Positions 1 through 8,346 of a DNA stretch of 64,000 nt are shown one piece after another. Position 1 is the first letter of the stretch. Each line of letters begins with the position of its first letter. The translations under genes were made by a program, and so were the position numbers. This DNA comes from UBA822 sp036336795 (GTDB taxonomy: Bacteria > Gemmatimonadota > Gemmatimonadetes > Longimicrobiales > Gaopeijiaceae): positions 1 to 64,000 of the forward strand of contig JAYZFL010000011.1 of the NCBI GenBank assembly GCA_036336795.1, given 5' to 3'. The notes under the pieces were generated by a model, which searched no databases, had not been told where the DNA came from, and saw only the letters and a list, made by a program, of their open reading frames with translations.

Positions 1-357
1 GCCCGGCAGGTAGTGATGTACGGGTTCATCAAGGTCGATTCGACCAGAATCTGCGAGTTGGAGGATCGCGAACCCCGTGATGGCCTCAACAAAAGGTCCT
101 GCCTGAAACCGGACTGCTTCCGTCACGGACTCCCCGGATTCGCCCATCTGACCGAATCCTGCCTGATACAGCGGTCCATCCCTTCCGACGATCGATACCG
201 CGACACCTGGCAGGCGTCTTGGGCCGACGAACGACCTCACGTAGGAAGACAAACTTGCAGTGTCTAAATCAGGGGCCTGAATCGGATCGGGCAACCCATC
301 ACCGTGTAACGGGGCTGACGAGAGCAGAAACACTAGAGCCATGCAGGCGCCCGTCAT
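1..357 (-). CDS. Serine-hydrolase (beta-lactamase fold) family protein, N-terminal part, catalytic motif degenerate
   Basis: The gene runs off the left edge; 119 codons are visible. A short hydrophobic N-terminus (residues 5-15) suggests export. The rest aligns by eye with the start of class C beta-lactamase / PBP-like hydrolases: LPGVAVSIV, then an AGFG turn, then the helix ending in AILQLADSGRIDLDEPV. At the place of the SxxK nucleophile motif the sequence reads GPFVEAIT instead of a GSVSKxFT-type segment, so both the Ser and the Lys appear to be lost. The ATG at 357 lies 28 bp past the stop of the BNR-repeat gene, so the two are probably co-transcribed. The family fold is fairly secure from the flanking motifs; loss of activity is inference. 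An exported scaffold or binding protein is possible. Confidence 0.75.
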   Translation of the reverse strand, partial: MTGACMALVFLLSSAPLHGDGLPDPIQAPDLDTASLSSYVRSFVGPRRLPGVAVSIVGRDGPLYQAGFGQMGESGESVTEAVRFQAGPFVEAITGFAILQLADSGRIDLDEPVHHYLPG

Positions 358-385
358 GCGTCTGTGTTCTGCCCCGGGCCGACCG

Positions 386-3300
386 TCAGTCGGTGCCTCT
401 CCTCGGGATGATGATTGCCTCACCGGGATCGGTCCGGATCCCCTCATTGTCCAGTCTCCTATAGAACGCGGGCATTTGTCCGGAAATCAATTGGTTGATA
501 CGCTCAATGACTCCGGGCGTGTCGGTCCATAACCTCTCGACGTCTTGAAGTTGATCCTCGGTGGGCCGGGTAGTGGACGACTCGAGCGCTTGAGTCGAAC
601 CTAGGGGCAGAGCACTGAGGTCACGGTCTATTTTCTCTAGTTCGTCTCCGATCTCCTCCGCTTCGCGATTCAGATCTTCGAATTCCTCGTCGGTCTCTCG
701 AAGCATCTGCTTAATATCGACAAGCTGTTCACGAATTCGGCTTACGGCCTTGCCCGCGTGGTAGATTGGTGCTTGGAGTTTATAGACCGCCATAAGCGCG
801 GTTTGACGATCCCGCAGGTCCGTATCGGACACTTCGATCCGTGGATCCATCCGGACGATGAGGTCGCTGAACATGGTTGTTTGACCTACATCGATCTGAA
901 TCTGGTATATGCCAGGTATCACTTTGGGTCCCTGGGCCCGTGGCCCACCCCTGAACCCGCTTCCGGGCTGCCCCGGTTCTTCTTGGTAAGCAGGATCAAT
1001 ACGAAAATCCCAGGCCACCTCGTGCGCTCCCGGGACGGCCGGGCCGTTGAGTGTTCGGATATTCTGCCCAGTCGCGGTGAGAATCTTGATCTCGAGGCTA
1101 TCGTCCGCGTTTGTGTAAAGATCAGCTTCCTGTTTTGCTTGGCCACTTCTGTTTTGTGATCCCCCTCCTTCCCCTTGATGCTCGACTGCTTCTGGAATCC
1201 AATAGCGAATCCGTGCTCCATTTGGAGGGTTTGGAAGCCTGAACTCGCCAAAGCCGGTCCACTCCTGGATGTTGAACTCACGCCACTCTACTGCCTGGCC
1301 TCCTCGGAAAAGGTAAGGGTTGCTCACCATGACGGAGCCGCCGGCCAATTCCTCCAACGGTGTAACATTGTCCATGATCCAAATTCCCCGACCGTGAGTA
1401 CCGATGATTAGATCGTTGTGTACGGGGTGGATCTTGATATCGTCGACCGGTACCGTGGGAAGACCATTCATTAGAGGCTGCCAGTTTTCGCCTCCGTCGA
1501 TAGAGACGAACACACCGACTTCGTTCCCGACGAAAAGGAGCCTTGCAATATCCGGATGCTCAGCCAATATGTTCACAGATGATTCCGGGAGTCCATTCGT
1601 GATCGGCCGCCAGTCCTCGCCGAAGTTCCCACTGGTATACACGTAGGCCGCAAAGTCACCCGAATAATGACCGTCGAACGTCGCGTAAACTCTACCCTCC
1701 TGGTCACCTGAGGCGACGATGCGACTCACATAGGTGTTGTCCGGCAAGTCGGGTATGTTCGTGGTTACGTCTGACCAGGTGCCGCCACCGTCCTTCGTCA
1801 CCATGACGCGCCCGTCGTCACTTCCCGTGTAGAGAACGGAATCGTTGAGAGGGGATTCTCCCACGGTAGTGAGCGTGCTGTAAAAAGACACGCCGTCGTG
1901 CCGAGAGAGCATGGAGTCCGTGGGGAGAATGTCCATGATGGGAAGTTGGGACCGATCGATGTCGAAGGTCATGTCAGCGCTTATCTGGTTCCATGTCACT
2001 CCCCGATCGGTGCTCTTCAAGAGCATCTGACTCCCGACGTACAGCGTGCTGCGGTCATGGGAAGAAATGAGCAACGGTGTGTTCCAATTGTATCGGTATT
2101 CACGATCCTCCACGCTGGGCTCGTCCTCTCCGTCGTGGTCTCTCTTGGGGCGTGAACCCTCATCGAACTCGAAACGGGGCTGCGGTGCGATAGAAACACG
2201 TTCGCCGGTGACAAGATCGAGTCGCCCGACACGCCCGTTCTGGGACTCCGCATAGAGAACGTACGGGTCCTCCGGATCAATCTGTACATAAAATCCATCG
2301 CCGCCGCCGATGTTCTGCCAGTCGGCGTTCCGTATGCCTTGGCTGTCAAGTGTGTTTGATGGCCCGCACCAACTCCCGTTGTCTTGAAGCCCTCCACAGA
2401 CCCAATACGGATTTCTATTGTCGTATCCGACTTCATAGAACTGGGCAATCGGAAGATTATCGTAGAAGCGCCAACTCTCGGATCCGTCGAAGGATGTCGA
2501 GACGCCCCCGTCACTTCCCAAAATTAAGTGGTTTGAGTCGTTGGGATCGATCCAAAGAGCGTGGTGATCAAGGTGGACGTTGCGAGCACCTTCATCGGTA
2601 AAAGTTCGACCACCGTCGTCCGAGCGCATCAGGTTTTGCCCGCCCAAGTAGATACGCTCCGGATTGTTGGGGTCCACCCGAATCTGGCTGAAATACATCG
2701 GACGAGGGTTGGTGTCGGAGAGTTTTCCCCATGTTTCTCCGCGGTCCGTGGATCCATAGACACCTGTCTGCCCTCGGCGTGCTTCGACAGTGGCGTAAAC
2801 TCGATTGCCGTCCCGTCTGTAGATGTCAAGCCCAATCCGCCCCAAGTCTCCCTCGGGGAGACCCTGCTCTAACCTCGTCCATGAGCCGCCACCGTCCATC
2901 GTCCGGTAGATTCCACTCCCTGGGCTCCCACCGTTAAATCCCCATGCTGTTCTTTGACGTCCGTACATCGCTGCGAACAGCGTATTCGGGTCACCGGGGT
3001 CCATGACTAAGTCAATAACGCCCGTATAGTCGTCAACGAAAAGAACCTGCTCCCACGTATCACCCCCGTCAGTCGTTTTGTAGACGCCCCTTTCTGAGCT
3101 CGCCTGCCATAAATTGCCCACTGCGGCGACGTAGGCGACGTCGGGATTGCGCGGGTGGATCTGGATCCGTGAGATGTGGCGTGTCTCGCGGAGGCCTTTG
3201 TGCGTCCAGGTGCGTCCACCATCAACGGACTTAAAGAGGCCGTCCCCCCAAGGGGAACTCTGCCGATTCTGTGGCTCCCCGGTTCCGACCCACACAACGT

Positions 3301-3625
3301 TTGGGTTGGACGGAGCCAGTGTGACGTCCCCGATCGATGAGGTAGATTCATCAGTGAAGATGGCCTCCCAAGTCGTACCGTGGTTGCTACTTTTCCAGAC
3401 GCCTGCGGTCGCGGTACCGATGAAAATGACTCGAGTGTCGGTGTGGTCGACTGCGATGTCACTAATGCGGCCACCAATGACGGCGGGCCCGACCTCACGC
3501 CATTTCAGCATGGCGATTGGGGCAATTCGGTTGTCCAATCCGGGATTTTGGGCCCAAACAGGAGATCCCGTGAGAACTGCGACCGCGAGGCCACCGACAA
3601 CCGCACATGTTTGAAATATCTTCAT
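386..3625 (-). CDS. Secreted BNR/Asp-box beta-propeller protein (VPS10/sortilin-like, 'glycosyl hydrolase' type)
   Basis: A 1079-residue exported protein. It has a signal peptide (residues 1-25, cleavage after VWAQ-like sequence). At least nine Asp-box motifs of the S/T-x-DGG-x-TW kind are spread over the first 720 residues (for example SVDGGRTW, TTDGGDTW, STDRGETW, TKDGGGTW, SIDGGENW), which fold as one or two large beta-propellers. A beta-rich domain follows at about 750-930, and a charged, probably coiled-coil helix near the C-terminus (KQMLRETDEEFEDL region). Proteins of this architecture are often annotated as WD40/YVTN/BNR repeat or glycosyl hydrolase; sialidase-type catalytic residues are not recognisable, so the substrate is unknown. 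It is probably periplasmic or surface-exposed and co-transcribed with the degenerate serine hydrolase downstream. Confidence 0.9.
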   Translation of the reverse strand: MKIFQTCAVVGGLAVAVLTGSPVWAQNPGLDNRIAPIAMLKWREVGPAVIGGRISDIAVDHTDTRVIFIGTATAGVWKSSNHGTTWEAIFTDESTSSIGDVTLAPSNPNVVWVGTGEPQNRQSSPWGDGLFKSVDGGRTWTHKGLRETRHISRIQIHPRNPDVAYVAAVGNLWQASSERGVYKTTDGGDTWEQVLFVDDYTGVIDLVMDPGDPNTLFAAMYGRQRTAWGFNGGSPGSGIYRTMDGGGSWTRLEQGLPEGDLGRIGLDIYRRDGNRVYATVEARRGQTGVYGSTDRGETWGKLSDTNPRPMYFSQIRVDPNNPERIYLGGQNLMRSDDGGRTFTDEGARNVHLDHHALWIDPNDSNHLILGSDGGVSTSFDGSESWRFYDNLPIAQFYEVGYDNRNPYWVCGGLQDNGSWCGPSNTLDSQGIRNADWQNIGGGDGFYVQIDPEDPYVLYAESQNGRVGRLDLVTGERVSIAPQPRFEFDEGSRPKRDHDGEDEPSVEDREYRYNWNTPLLISSHDRSTLYVGSQMLLKSTDRGVTWNQISADMTFDIDRSQLPIMDILPTDSMLSRHDGVSFYSTLTTVGESPLNDSVLYTGSDDGRVMVTKDGGGTWSDVTTNIPDLPDNTYVSRIVASGDQEGRVYATFDGHYSGDFAAYVYTSGNFGEDWRPITNGLPESSVNILAEHPDIARLLFVGNEVGVFVSIDGGENWQPLMNGLPTVPVDDIKIHPVHNDLIIGTHGRGIWIMDNVTPLEELAGGSVMVSNPYLFRGGQAVEWREFNIQEWTGFGEFRLPNPPNGARIRYWIPEAVEHQGEGGGSQNRSGQAKQEADLYTNADDSLEIKILTATGQNIRTLNGPAVPGAHEVAWDFRIDPAYQEEPGQPGSGFRGGPRAQGPKVIPGIYQIQIDVGQTTMFSDLIVRMDPRIEVSDTDLRDRQTALMAVYKLQAPIYHAGKAVSRIREQLVDIKQMLRETDEEFEDLNREAEEIGDELEKIDRDLSALPLGSTQALESSTTRPTEDQLQDVERLWTDTPGVIERINQLISGQMPAFYRRLDNEGIRTDPGEAIIIPRRGTD

Positions 3626-3956
3626 GGGTCGACTCTTCTTGATTGATGATCAACGTTACGACTCGCGGGACCACACTCTTCGAGGAGGGTCAAGCGATCG
3701 CTAAGATGGGACGAACCCGTGTTCTCGGGCAAAGGGTTTGGGTTATTTGTTAGGCTTCTTGGCTTTCGTGCGCCTCTCCGATTCACTTTCAAAGTGGATG
3801 TGGACAAGGGCAGGTTAGCTGATAGCCGAAGGGAATAAGACTGCCACCGACTGGCATCCTTGACGAACCGGCTGGAGTTATCTGGTCACTGACCCAACTC
3901 ATCGGCGCACCGTAACTCGTAGGCCATACAAATACTTGGCAGGCGCAGCATTAGCT
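3626..3956. other. Intergenic region upstream of the BNR-repeat gene
   Basis: 331 bases without a credible coding frame on either strand; open frames here are short and compositionally random. It must hold the promoter of the leftward BNR-repeat gene, whose ATG is preceded by AAGAAGAG, but I could not recognise convincing -35/-10 boxes, an operator or a terminator. Confidence 0.5.
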
Positions 3957-4610
3957 TTAGTGGGTGAACACGTAGTGTGTGCCGAGAGATACAATGAATG
4001 GGCTATCGTCGTTGGCGAGCGCGTCAACGGCGGCGTGAAGACCAAGACCGCTCCGTAGAGTGATTGCCAGGCCGCCGGACACCCCGAAGTCGGTCGTGGT
4101 AGTACTAATGCTTGCGATGGAAGCTCGAGCAATATTGAGACGAGGCATCACCCAAGGTGTCACACGAACGTTGGGTGTACCTAGGAGGCTGGTAAGGACA
4201 AAGCCGATCGGGAATCGCAGGAAAGTGAGGGTTCCTGCTGGAATGTCGGTACTCATCCAACCGACGCCGCCCTGAAGGGTCAGCCGCACGGGAGCACCGG
4301 GTGCACTAATGAGCTCGACACTAGTCGTGGCGCCCAGAGCTAACTCGTCGACGTCACTAGCAATGAATCCTGCGCTGCCCTGAAAGGAAAGGCGTTCCAC
4401 GGTCACTCCCACCGTCCCCGCGAACATGTCTGTCTTTGTTGACGCGTCGTTCAATCCTCGCCCATACTCGACGGCCACATACGCGCTCCGCGAGTTGTTT
4501 GTCGGCAGCACGGCCTGGTCAGGAAAAGACGGCATTTGTCCGGAGACGGGAGTTGCGACCACGAATGCCAAAACGCCTGCGAGAGCGAGCGTGGGATTTA
4601 ATTGGTTCAT
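3957..4610 (-). CDS. Exported outer-membrane beta-barrel-like protein, unknown function
   Basis: 217 residues from the ATG at 4610, which is preceded by GGAGAGG at good spacing; the frame is open further upstream but without a ribosome site. The N-terminus (MNQLNPTLALAGVLAF..., cleavage near VSGQ) is a Sec signal peptide. The mature part consists of alternating polar/apolar strands with many Gly and aromatic residues (YVAVEYGRGLND, LTLQGGVGWMST, FGVSGGLAI) and ends in a strand with terminal YVFTH, typical of small outer-membrane barrels. No named family was recognised. It is a single gene, with over 300 bp of empty sequence on each side. Confidence 0.7.
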   Translation of the reverse strand: MNQLNPTLALAGVLAFVVATPVSGQMPSFPDQAVLPTNNSRSAYVAVEYGRGLNDASTKTDMFAGTVGVTVERLSFQGSAGFIASDVDELALGATTSVELISAPGAPVRLTLQGGVGWMSTDIPAGTLTFLRFPIGFVLTSLLGTPNVRVTPWVMPRLNIARASIASISTTTTDFGVSGGLAITLRSGLGLHAAVDALANDDSPFIVSLGTHYVFTH

Positions 4611-4982
4611 GGTCCTCTCCAAGTAAGAGAGTAATACCGAAATGCGGCGCGATGAGAAATAGACAAGTGAATTTGCAGTGAGGTCAACAACCCCTTGTCT
4701 CATCACTTTGCGAACAGGCCTTGCCCTAGGTGTTCTAGAAACTTGCCTACCCTTGTTTGGACAAGCGACTAAAATCGACCTACAGACCACAACACGAGGG
4801 CCTTGCAGTTGTTGGTGGCGCAATGGATGTCACCTGATAAGCTGATATGCCTGGTGAGGAGAGGAAGGGAGCTGTAGCTGAGCGGCGTCGAGCCTTGTCG
4901 AGACAAAAACTTCTCCTAAGATGGCGTATTGGAACATGATAGTGAGGCTGTCAGTTAGAGCCTAAGTCAGGAGATTCGAGTC
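4611..4982. other. Divergent intergenic region
   Basis: 372 bases between the leftward barrel-like gene and the rightward amidase gene. No coding frame or RNA gene was recognised; two promoters are expected here. A short repeated GTCGAG near 4890 is the only local pattern noted, with no clear function. Confidence 0.45.
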
Positions 4983-6593
4983 ATGAAATACCTTTCGATC
5001 TGTCGTCCGCTCACCATCTCCGTTGCGCTACTGACGGCGCTAGCATGCGCACCGGAATTTAAGGTCGATGAAGCCACCATAGCCGAAATCCACGCTGCCA
5101 TGGAAGCCGGCCAACTAACTGCTGAGCAGCTCGTCCAGGCTTATGTGGACCGTATCGAAGCGTACGACAAACAGGGGCCTTCCATCAACTCGATCATTAC
5201 GCTCAATCCCAGGGCTCTGGATCGTGCGAAAGAGCTCGACGACAAGCTGGCCCAGTCAGGATTTATCGGTCCGTTGCACGGTATCCCGGTGATCGTGAAG
5301 GACAACTATGACACCTCCGACTTACCTACTACGAACGGTACGTTGGCCCTGAAGAATTCGGTTCCTCCCGACGACGCCTATCAGGTACGGAAGCTGCGGG
5401 AGGCTGGTGCTATCGTCCTGGCTAAGTCCAATCTAGCTGAATTTGCCTCAAGCGGTGCCTTCACCGTGAGCTCTGTTCTACCCGGTTACACACGTAACCC
5501 ATACGATCTGAGGCGCGTTACTGCTGGTTCGAGCGGGGGCACTGCTGCTGCCGTTACCGCCAACTTTGGCACGGTAGGACTCGGCACGGACACGGGTAGC
5601 TCAATCCGTGGGCCATCATCACATCAGTCGTTGGTCGGTTTCCGAACGACAATGGGACTGTCCAGTCGTGACGGAATCGCTCCGTTGAACATGGCTCGGG
5701 ACGTGGGTGGCCCAATGGCCCGCACCGTTGCAGACGCCGTTGCCGTCCTAGAAGTGATTGTCGGCCATGATCCAGCAGATCCCGCTACAGAAGCGAGTGC
5801 CGGACAGATCCCGGCCAACTACCGCCAGTTCCTAGACAGAGACGGCCTTGTGGGGGCCAGGATCGGTGTATTGAGGCAGTTCTTTGAAGTGGCAGATGCA
5901 CAAGAAGATGGGCCACAGCCCTCCGACCCCGACCAGGACGCCGAAGAGCCGCAGCCGCGGACGGTTCACCCCGAGATCCTTCGGGTACTCGAACAAGCAC
6001 TTGCGGACATGGAACGGGGTGGCGCGGTTATCGTGGATTCGCTGGAAATCCCAAACCTCGACAGCATCCGGACCGAGTTCCCGTCGATCAGTCGCCTCAG
6101 GCACGACTTCGAAATCTATTTGGCAAGCCGTCCCGAGGTGCCATACGGGACCCTTGCCGAAATTGTGGAATCTGGGGATTACCACCCCTACCTCCAGTCC
6201 AGCTTGAATCGGAGCAAGGATGTGGAGGGGGCGCCGCAGGACCATCCTGACTATCAGAAATATCTGGATGTAACGGAGAGTCTACGGGAGGCGGTGCTCG
6301 ACGTGATGGACGAGAACCAAGTCGATGTTTTGGTCTATCCGACCTACAATTATCCTCCACGCTTGATTGGAGACTTGAATACAACCTATGGAGCCAATAG
6401 CGGGACTCTCTCGCCTCCGACCGGCTTCCCTGCGTTCAACGTTCCAATGGGCTACTCCTTCGGGGAGCTTCCGGCCGGACTGCAAATGCTTGGCCGTCCG
6501 TTCAGCGAACCCGTGCTGATCAGACTGAGTTATGCGTACGAGCAGCTTACACGACACAGGCGCCCGCCGGAAAGTACGCCGCCTCTGCGCTAG
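4983..6593 (+). CDS. Amidase-signature family lipoprotein
   Basis: A 536-residue amidase-signature hydrolase that cleaves carbon-nitrogen amide bonds. The Ser-cisSer-Lys triad is visible: Lys106 in VIVKDNYD, cis-Ser183 in AGSSGG, and nucleophile Ser207 in GTDTGSSIRG (the usual GGS reads GSS). The N-terminus is a lipoprotein signal ending LALAC-like at Cys22, so the enzyme should be anchored in the periplasm. Most members of the family are cytosolic (GatA, indole-acetamide hydrolase); exported lipid-anchored versions occur in peptide- and amide-scavenging bacteria. An acidic insertion near 305-325 (DAQEDGPQ, DAEEPQ) is unusual. The substrate cannot be told from sequence. The ATG at 4983 follows GGAGATTCGAGTC. 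Confidence 0.9.
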   Translation: MKYLSICRPLTISVALLTALACAPEFKVDEATIAEIHAAMEAGQLTAEQLVQAYVDRIEAYDKQGPSINSIITLNPRALDRAKELDDKLAQSGFIGPLHGIPVIVKDNYDTSDLPTTNGTLALKNSVPPDDAYQVRKLREAGAIVLAKSNLAEFASSGAFTVSSVLPGYTRNPYDLRRVTAGSSGGTAAAVTANFGTVGLGTDTGSSIRGPSSHQSLVGFRTTMGLSSRDGIAPLNMARDVGGPMARTVADAVAVLEVIVGHDPADPATEASAGQIPANYRQFLDRDGLVGARIGVLRQFFEVADAQEDGPQPSDPDQDAEEPQPRTVHPEILRVLEQALADMERGGAVIVDSLEIPNLDSIRTEFPSISRLRHDFEIYLASRPEVPYGTLAEIVESGDYHPYLQSSLNRSKDVEGAPQDHPDYQKYLDVTESLREAVLDVMDENQVDVLVYPTYNYPPRLIGDLNTTYGANSGTLSPPTGFPAFNVPMGYSFGELPAGLQMLGRPFSEPVLIRLSYAYEQLTRHRRPPESTPPLR

Positions 6594-6740
6594 CGGACCA
6601 CCGTGTACACGGGTCGTCGGTGAGTACAGGTGCGCGGCCAACAGGCTTCAGAAAGGCCTTTTCTACGGGTACGCGGTTATCCCCCTAAATATCTAACTCC
6701 CCTGCTCTAAGGCACCTGGAACAGGCTCAATACGGTGGTT

Positions 6741-7895
6741 TCAAGCTAACCGACGTAAGACGGTAGCCACGCGCTCGATCTCCTCATCCGTCTGGTAGAA
6801 GTGAGGCGCCAGTCGTAAGTAGCCCGCTTGAGTGGTCGCGACGATTCTTTCGGCCTGCAATTGGTCCACGAGGCGAGCCGCGTTCGTACCTATTCGTACC
6901 GACAAGATTCCTGAGCGATGGGCCGGCGCGAACGCTAGCGGACGGATACGGTCCGTGTCGAGCGCATTGAGCAATTGGTCTTGAAGCCGAAAAACCTCCG
7001 TGGCGATCGCCTCGATCCCGTATCGCAGGAAAACTTCCTCGAGCACGGTTTCGATACTCGCAAGATGTTCCCAGGGTAGGGTGCTGTACTCGAAACGACG
7101 AGTGTCCTCACGTGGGTCCAATGAGTGGTTCAAGTAGTCAAGGTGGTGATTCATGGCCGCGTCGCCGGCCATCGTGATTCGAAGCTTCCGTCTAAACTCC
7201 GGTGCCAGGTAAAGTAGGCCCGCTCCCCGCGAAGCGAGGAGCCACTTCCACGCCGATGACACCACCGCAGAGATACCGTATTCCTTCGGATGGATGGGTA
7301 GGACGCCAAAACTTTGAGCGGCATCGATCACAAGGTCGATCCCCCGCTCTAGACAGAAGTGACCGAGCTGCTTTAGGTCCGCAGCGTAGCCGCTTGCGAA
7401 CTGTACATGGCTAAGGGCCACCACGCGCGTGCGCTCCGTCGTCTTGGCCTCCAGCTCTTCCATGGACCAGCCACGCGGGGCGCCGATTGGCAGGTTGCCG
7501 ATCGGGTCCACGTCGGAAAGGAGAATCAGTTCGACCCCTCGCTCGGATTGAAGCGCCCAGGGGTAGTGATTGGACGGAAATTCATGAACGTAGCTTATCA
7601 CCTGGTCACCGGGCTCGAAGGGGTAGCCGTTCGCGATCAATCCGATGCCCTCAGCCGTATTGCTCACGTATGCGATGTCACCCACGTCGACCTTGAAAAA
7701 GGTAGCTACTCGGTCACGGAAGGTCGTGAGCGCACGTCCGTACCGATCACGCAGCAATACACCTTCCTCGGAGTGAGTTTCGACAAAGTCACACGCCGCC
7801 CGCGCTGCTGGGCCATACATCGGTCCGATCGCAGAATGAGCCAGGTACACATAGTTCTTCCGGATGGGGAAAAGCGTTTCACTTTTGTCAAACAC
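6741..7895 (-). CDS. Class V aminotransferase-fold PLP enzyme (cysteine desulfurase / isopenicillin-N epimerase-like)
   Basis: 384 residues, the normal size for a fold type I class V PLP enzyme. The Schiff-base lysine is Lys217 in SSAWKWLLASRGAG; the PLP-ring Asp is in VIDAAQSFG (about 191), and HEFPSNHYPW (about 104-113) supplies the aromatic and phosphate loop. These are shared by cysteine desulfurases, selenocysteine lyases and isopenicillin N epimerase-like proteins; no mobile catalytic Cys loop was recognised, so desulfuration is not assured. The start is a GTG at 7895 with GAGG seven bases upstream. It is convergent with the preceding amidase gene and divergent from the following operon. 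Confidence 0.85.
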   Translation of the reverse strand: MFDKSETLFPIRKNYVYLAHSAIGPMYGPAARAACDFVETHSEEGVLLRDRYGRALTTFRDRVATFFKVDVGDIAYVSNTAEGIGLIANGYPFEPGDQVISYVHEFPSNHYPWALQSERGVELILLSDVDPIGNLPIGAPRGWSMEELEAKTTERTRVVALSHVQFASGYAADLKQLGHFCLERGIDLVIDAAQSFGVLPIHPKEYGISAVVSSAWKWLLASRGAGLLYLAPEFRRKLRITMAGDAAMNHHLDYLNHSLDPREDTRRFEYSTLPWEHLASIETVLEEVFLRYGIEAIATEVFRLQDQLLNALDTDRIRPLAFAPAHRSGILSVRIGTNAARLVDQLQAERIVATTQAGYLRLAPHFYQTDEEIERVATVLRRLA

Positions 7896-8080
7896 TGACT
7901 TGCCTCGTCACACGTTGCCCAACGCTCTTGGCGCTCCATGGTAATCCGGCGCGTTTGTACTATCCACCCCGGATCGCTCAGAGTAGGTTGAGTTCGGCCT
8001 GGACGTCGAGTCCCGACAAGGCAATCCGACCGTTCCGCTTTAGTCGAGCTCCTTCTGACGACATAACCGAGGCTTGAATC

Positions 8081-8341
8081 ATGCCCCAGCAAGTACCCCC
8101 GCCCGTCCCAAATGATGATGAATTGAATGCTTATATCCAAACACGATACGCTCTTCTTGGCATCGATATTTCGGTGTTGCCGGAGGTCGATCCTGAGGCG
8201 CCGATGGATCAGGAGCGACTGCTCGCGAACGCACGATTGATCTTACGCCAGGATGCCGAGGTAGCGGCTTTCCAAATCGACCCCCAATTCAACTTACCTA
8301 TGCCTTTCCCGGCGCCATTTACAGCGTGGACGCAGGAGTAG
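8081..8341 (+). CDS. Small conserved-looking protein coupled to an amidase gene
   Basis: 86 residues, Pro-rich at both ends (PQQVPPPVP and MPFPAPF), with a helical middle (DQERLLANARLILRQDAEVAAF). No signal peptide and no recognised domain. Its TAG ends five bases before the ATG of the Tat-exported amidase, whose ribosome site lies inside this gene's last codons, so the two are almost certainly translationally coupled. A role with the amidase (chaperone or subunit) is inference only. Confidence 0.6.
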   Translation: MPQQVPPPVPNDDELNAYIQTRYALLGIDISVLPEVDPEAPMDQERLLANARLILRQDAEVAAFQIDPQFNLPMPFPAPFTAWTQE

Positions 8342-8346
8342 CTTCA

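Noticed and set aside
6601..6612. Perfect 12-bp palindrome CCGTGTACACGG after the amidase stop
   Set aside because: No T-tract and no loop room for an RNA hairpin; one short palindrome in 64 kb can arise by chance.
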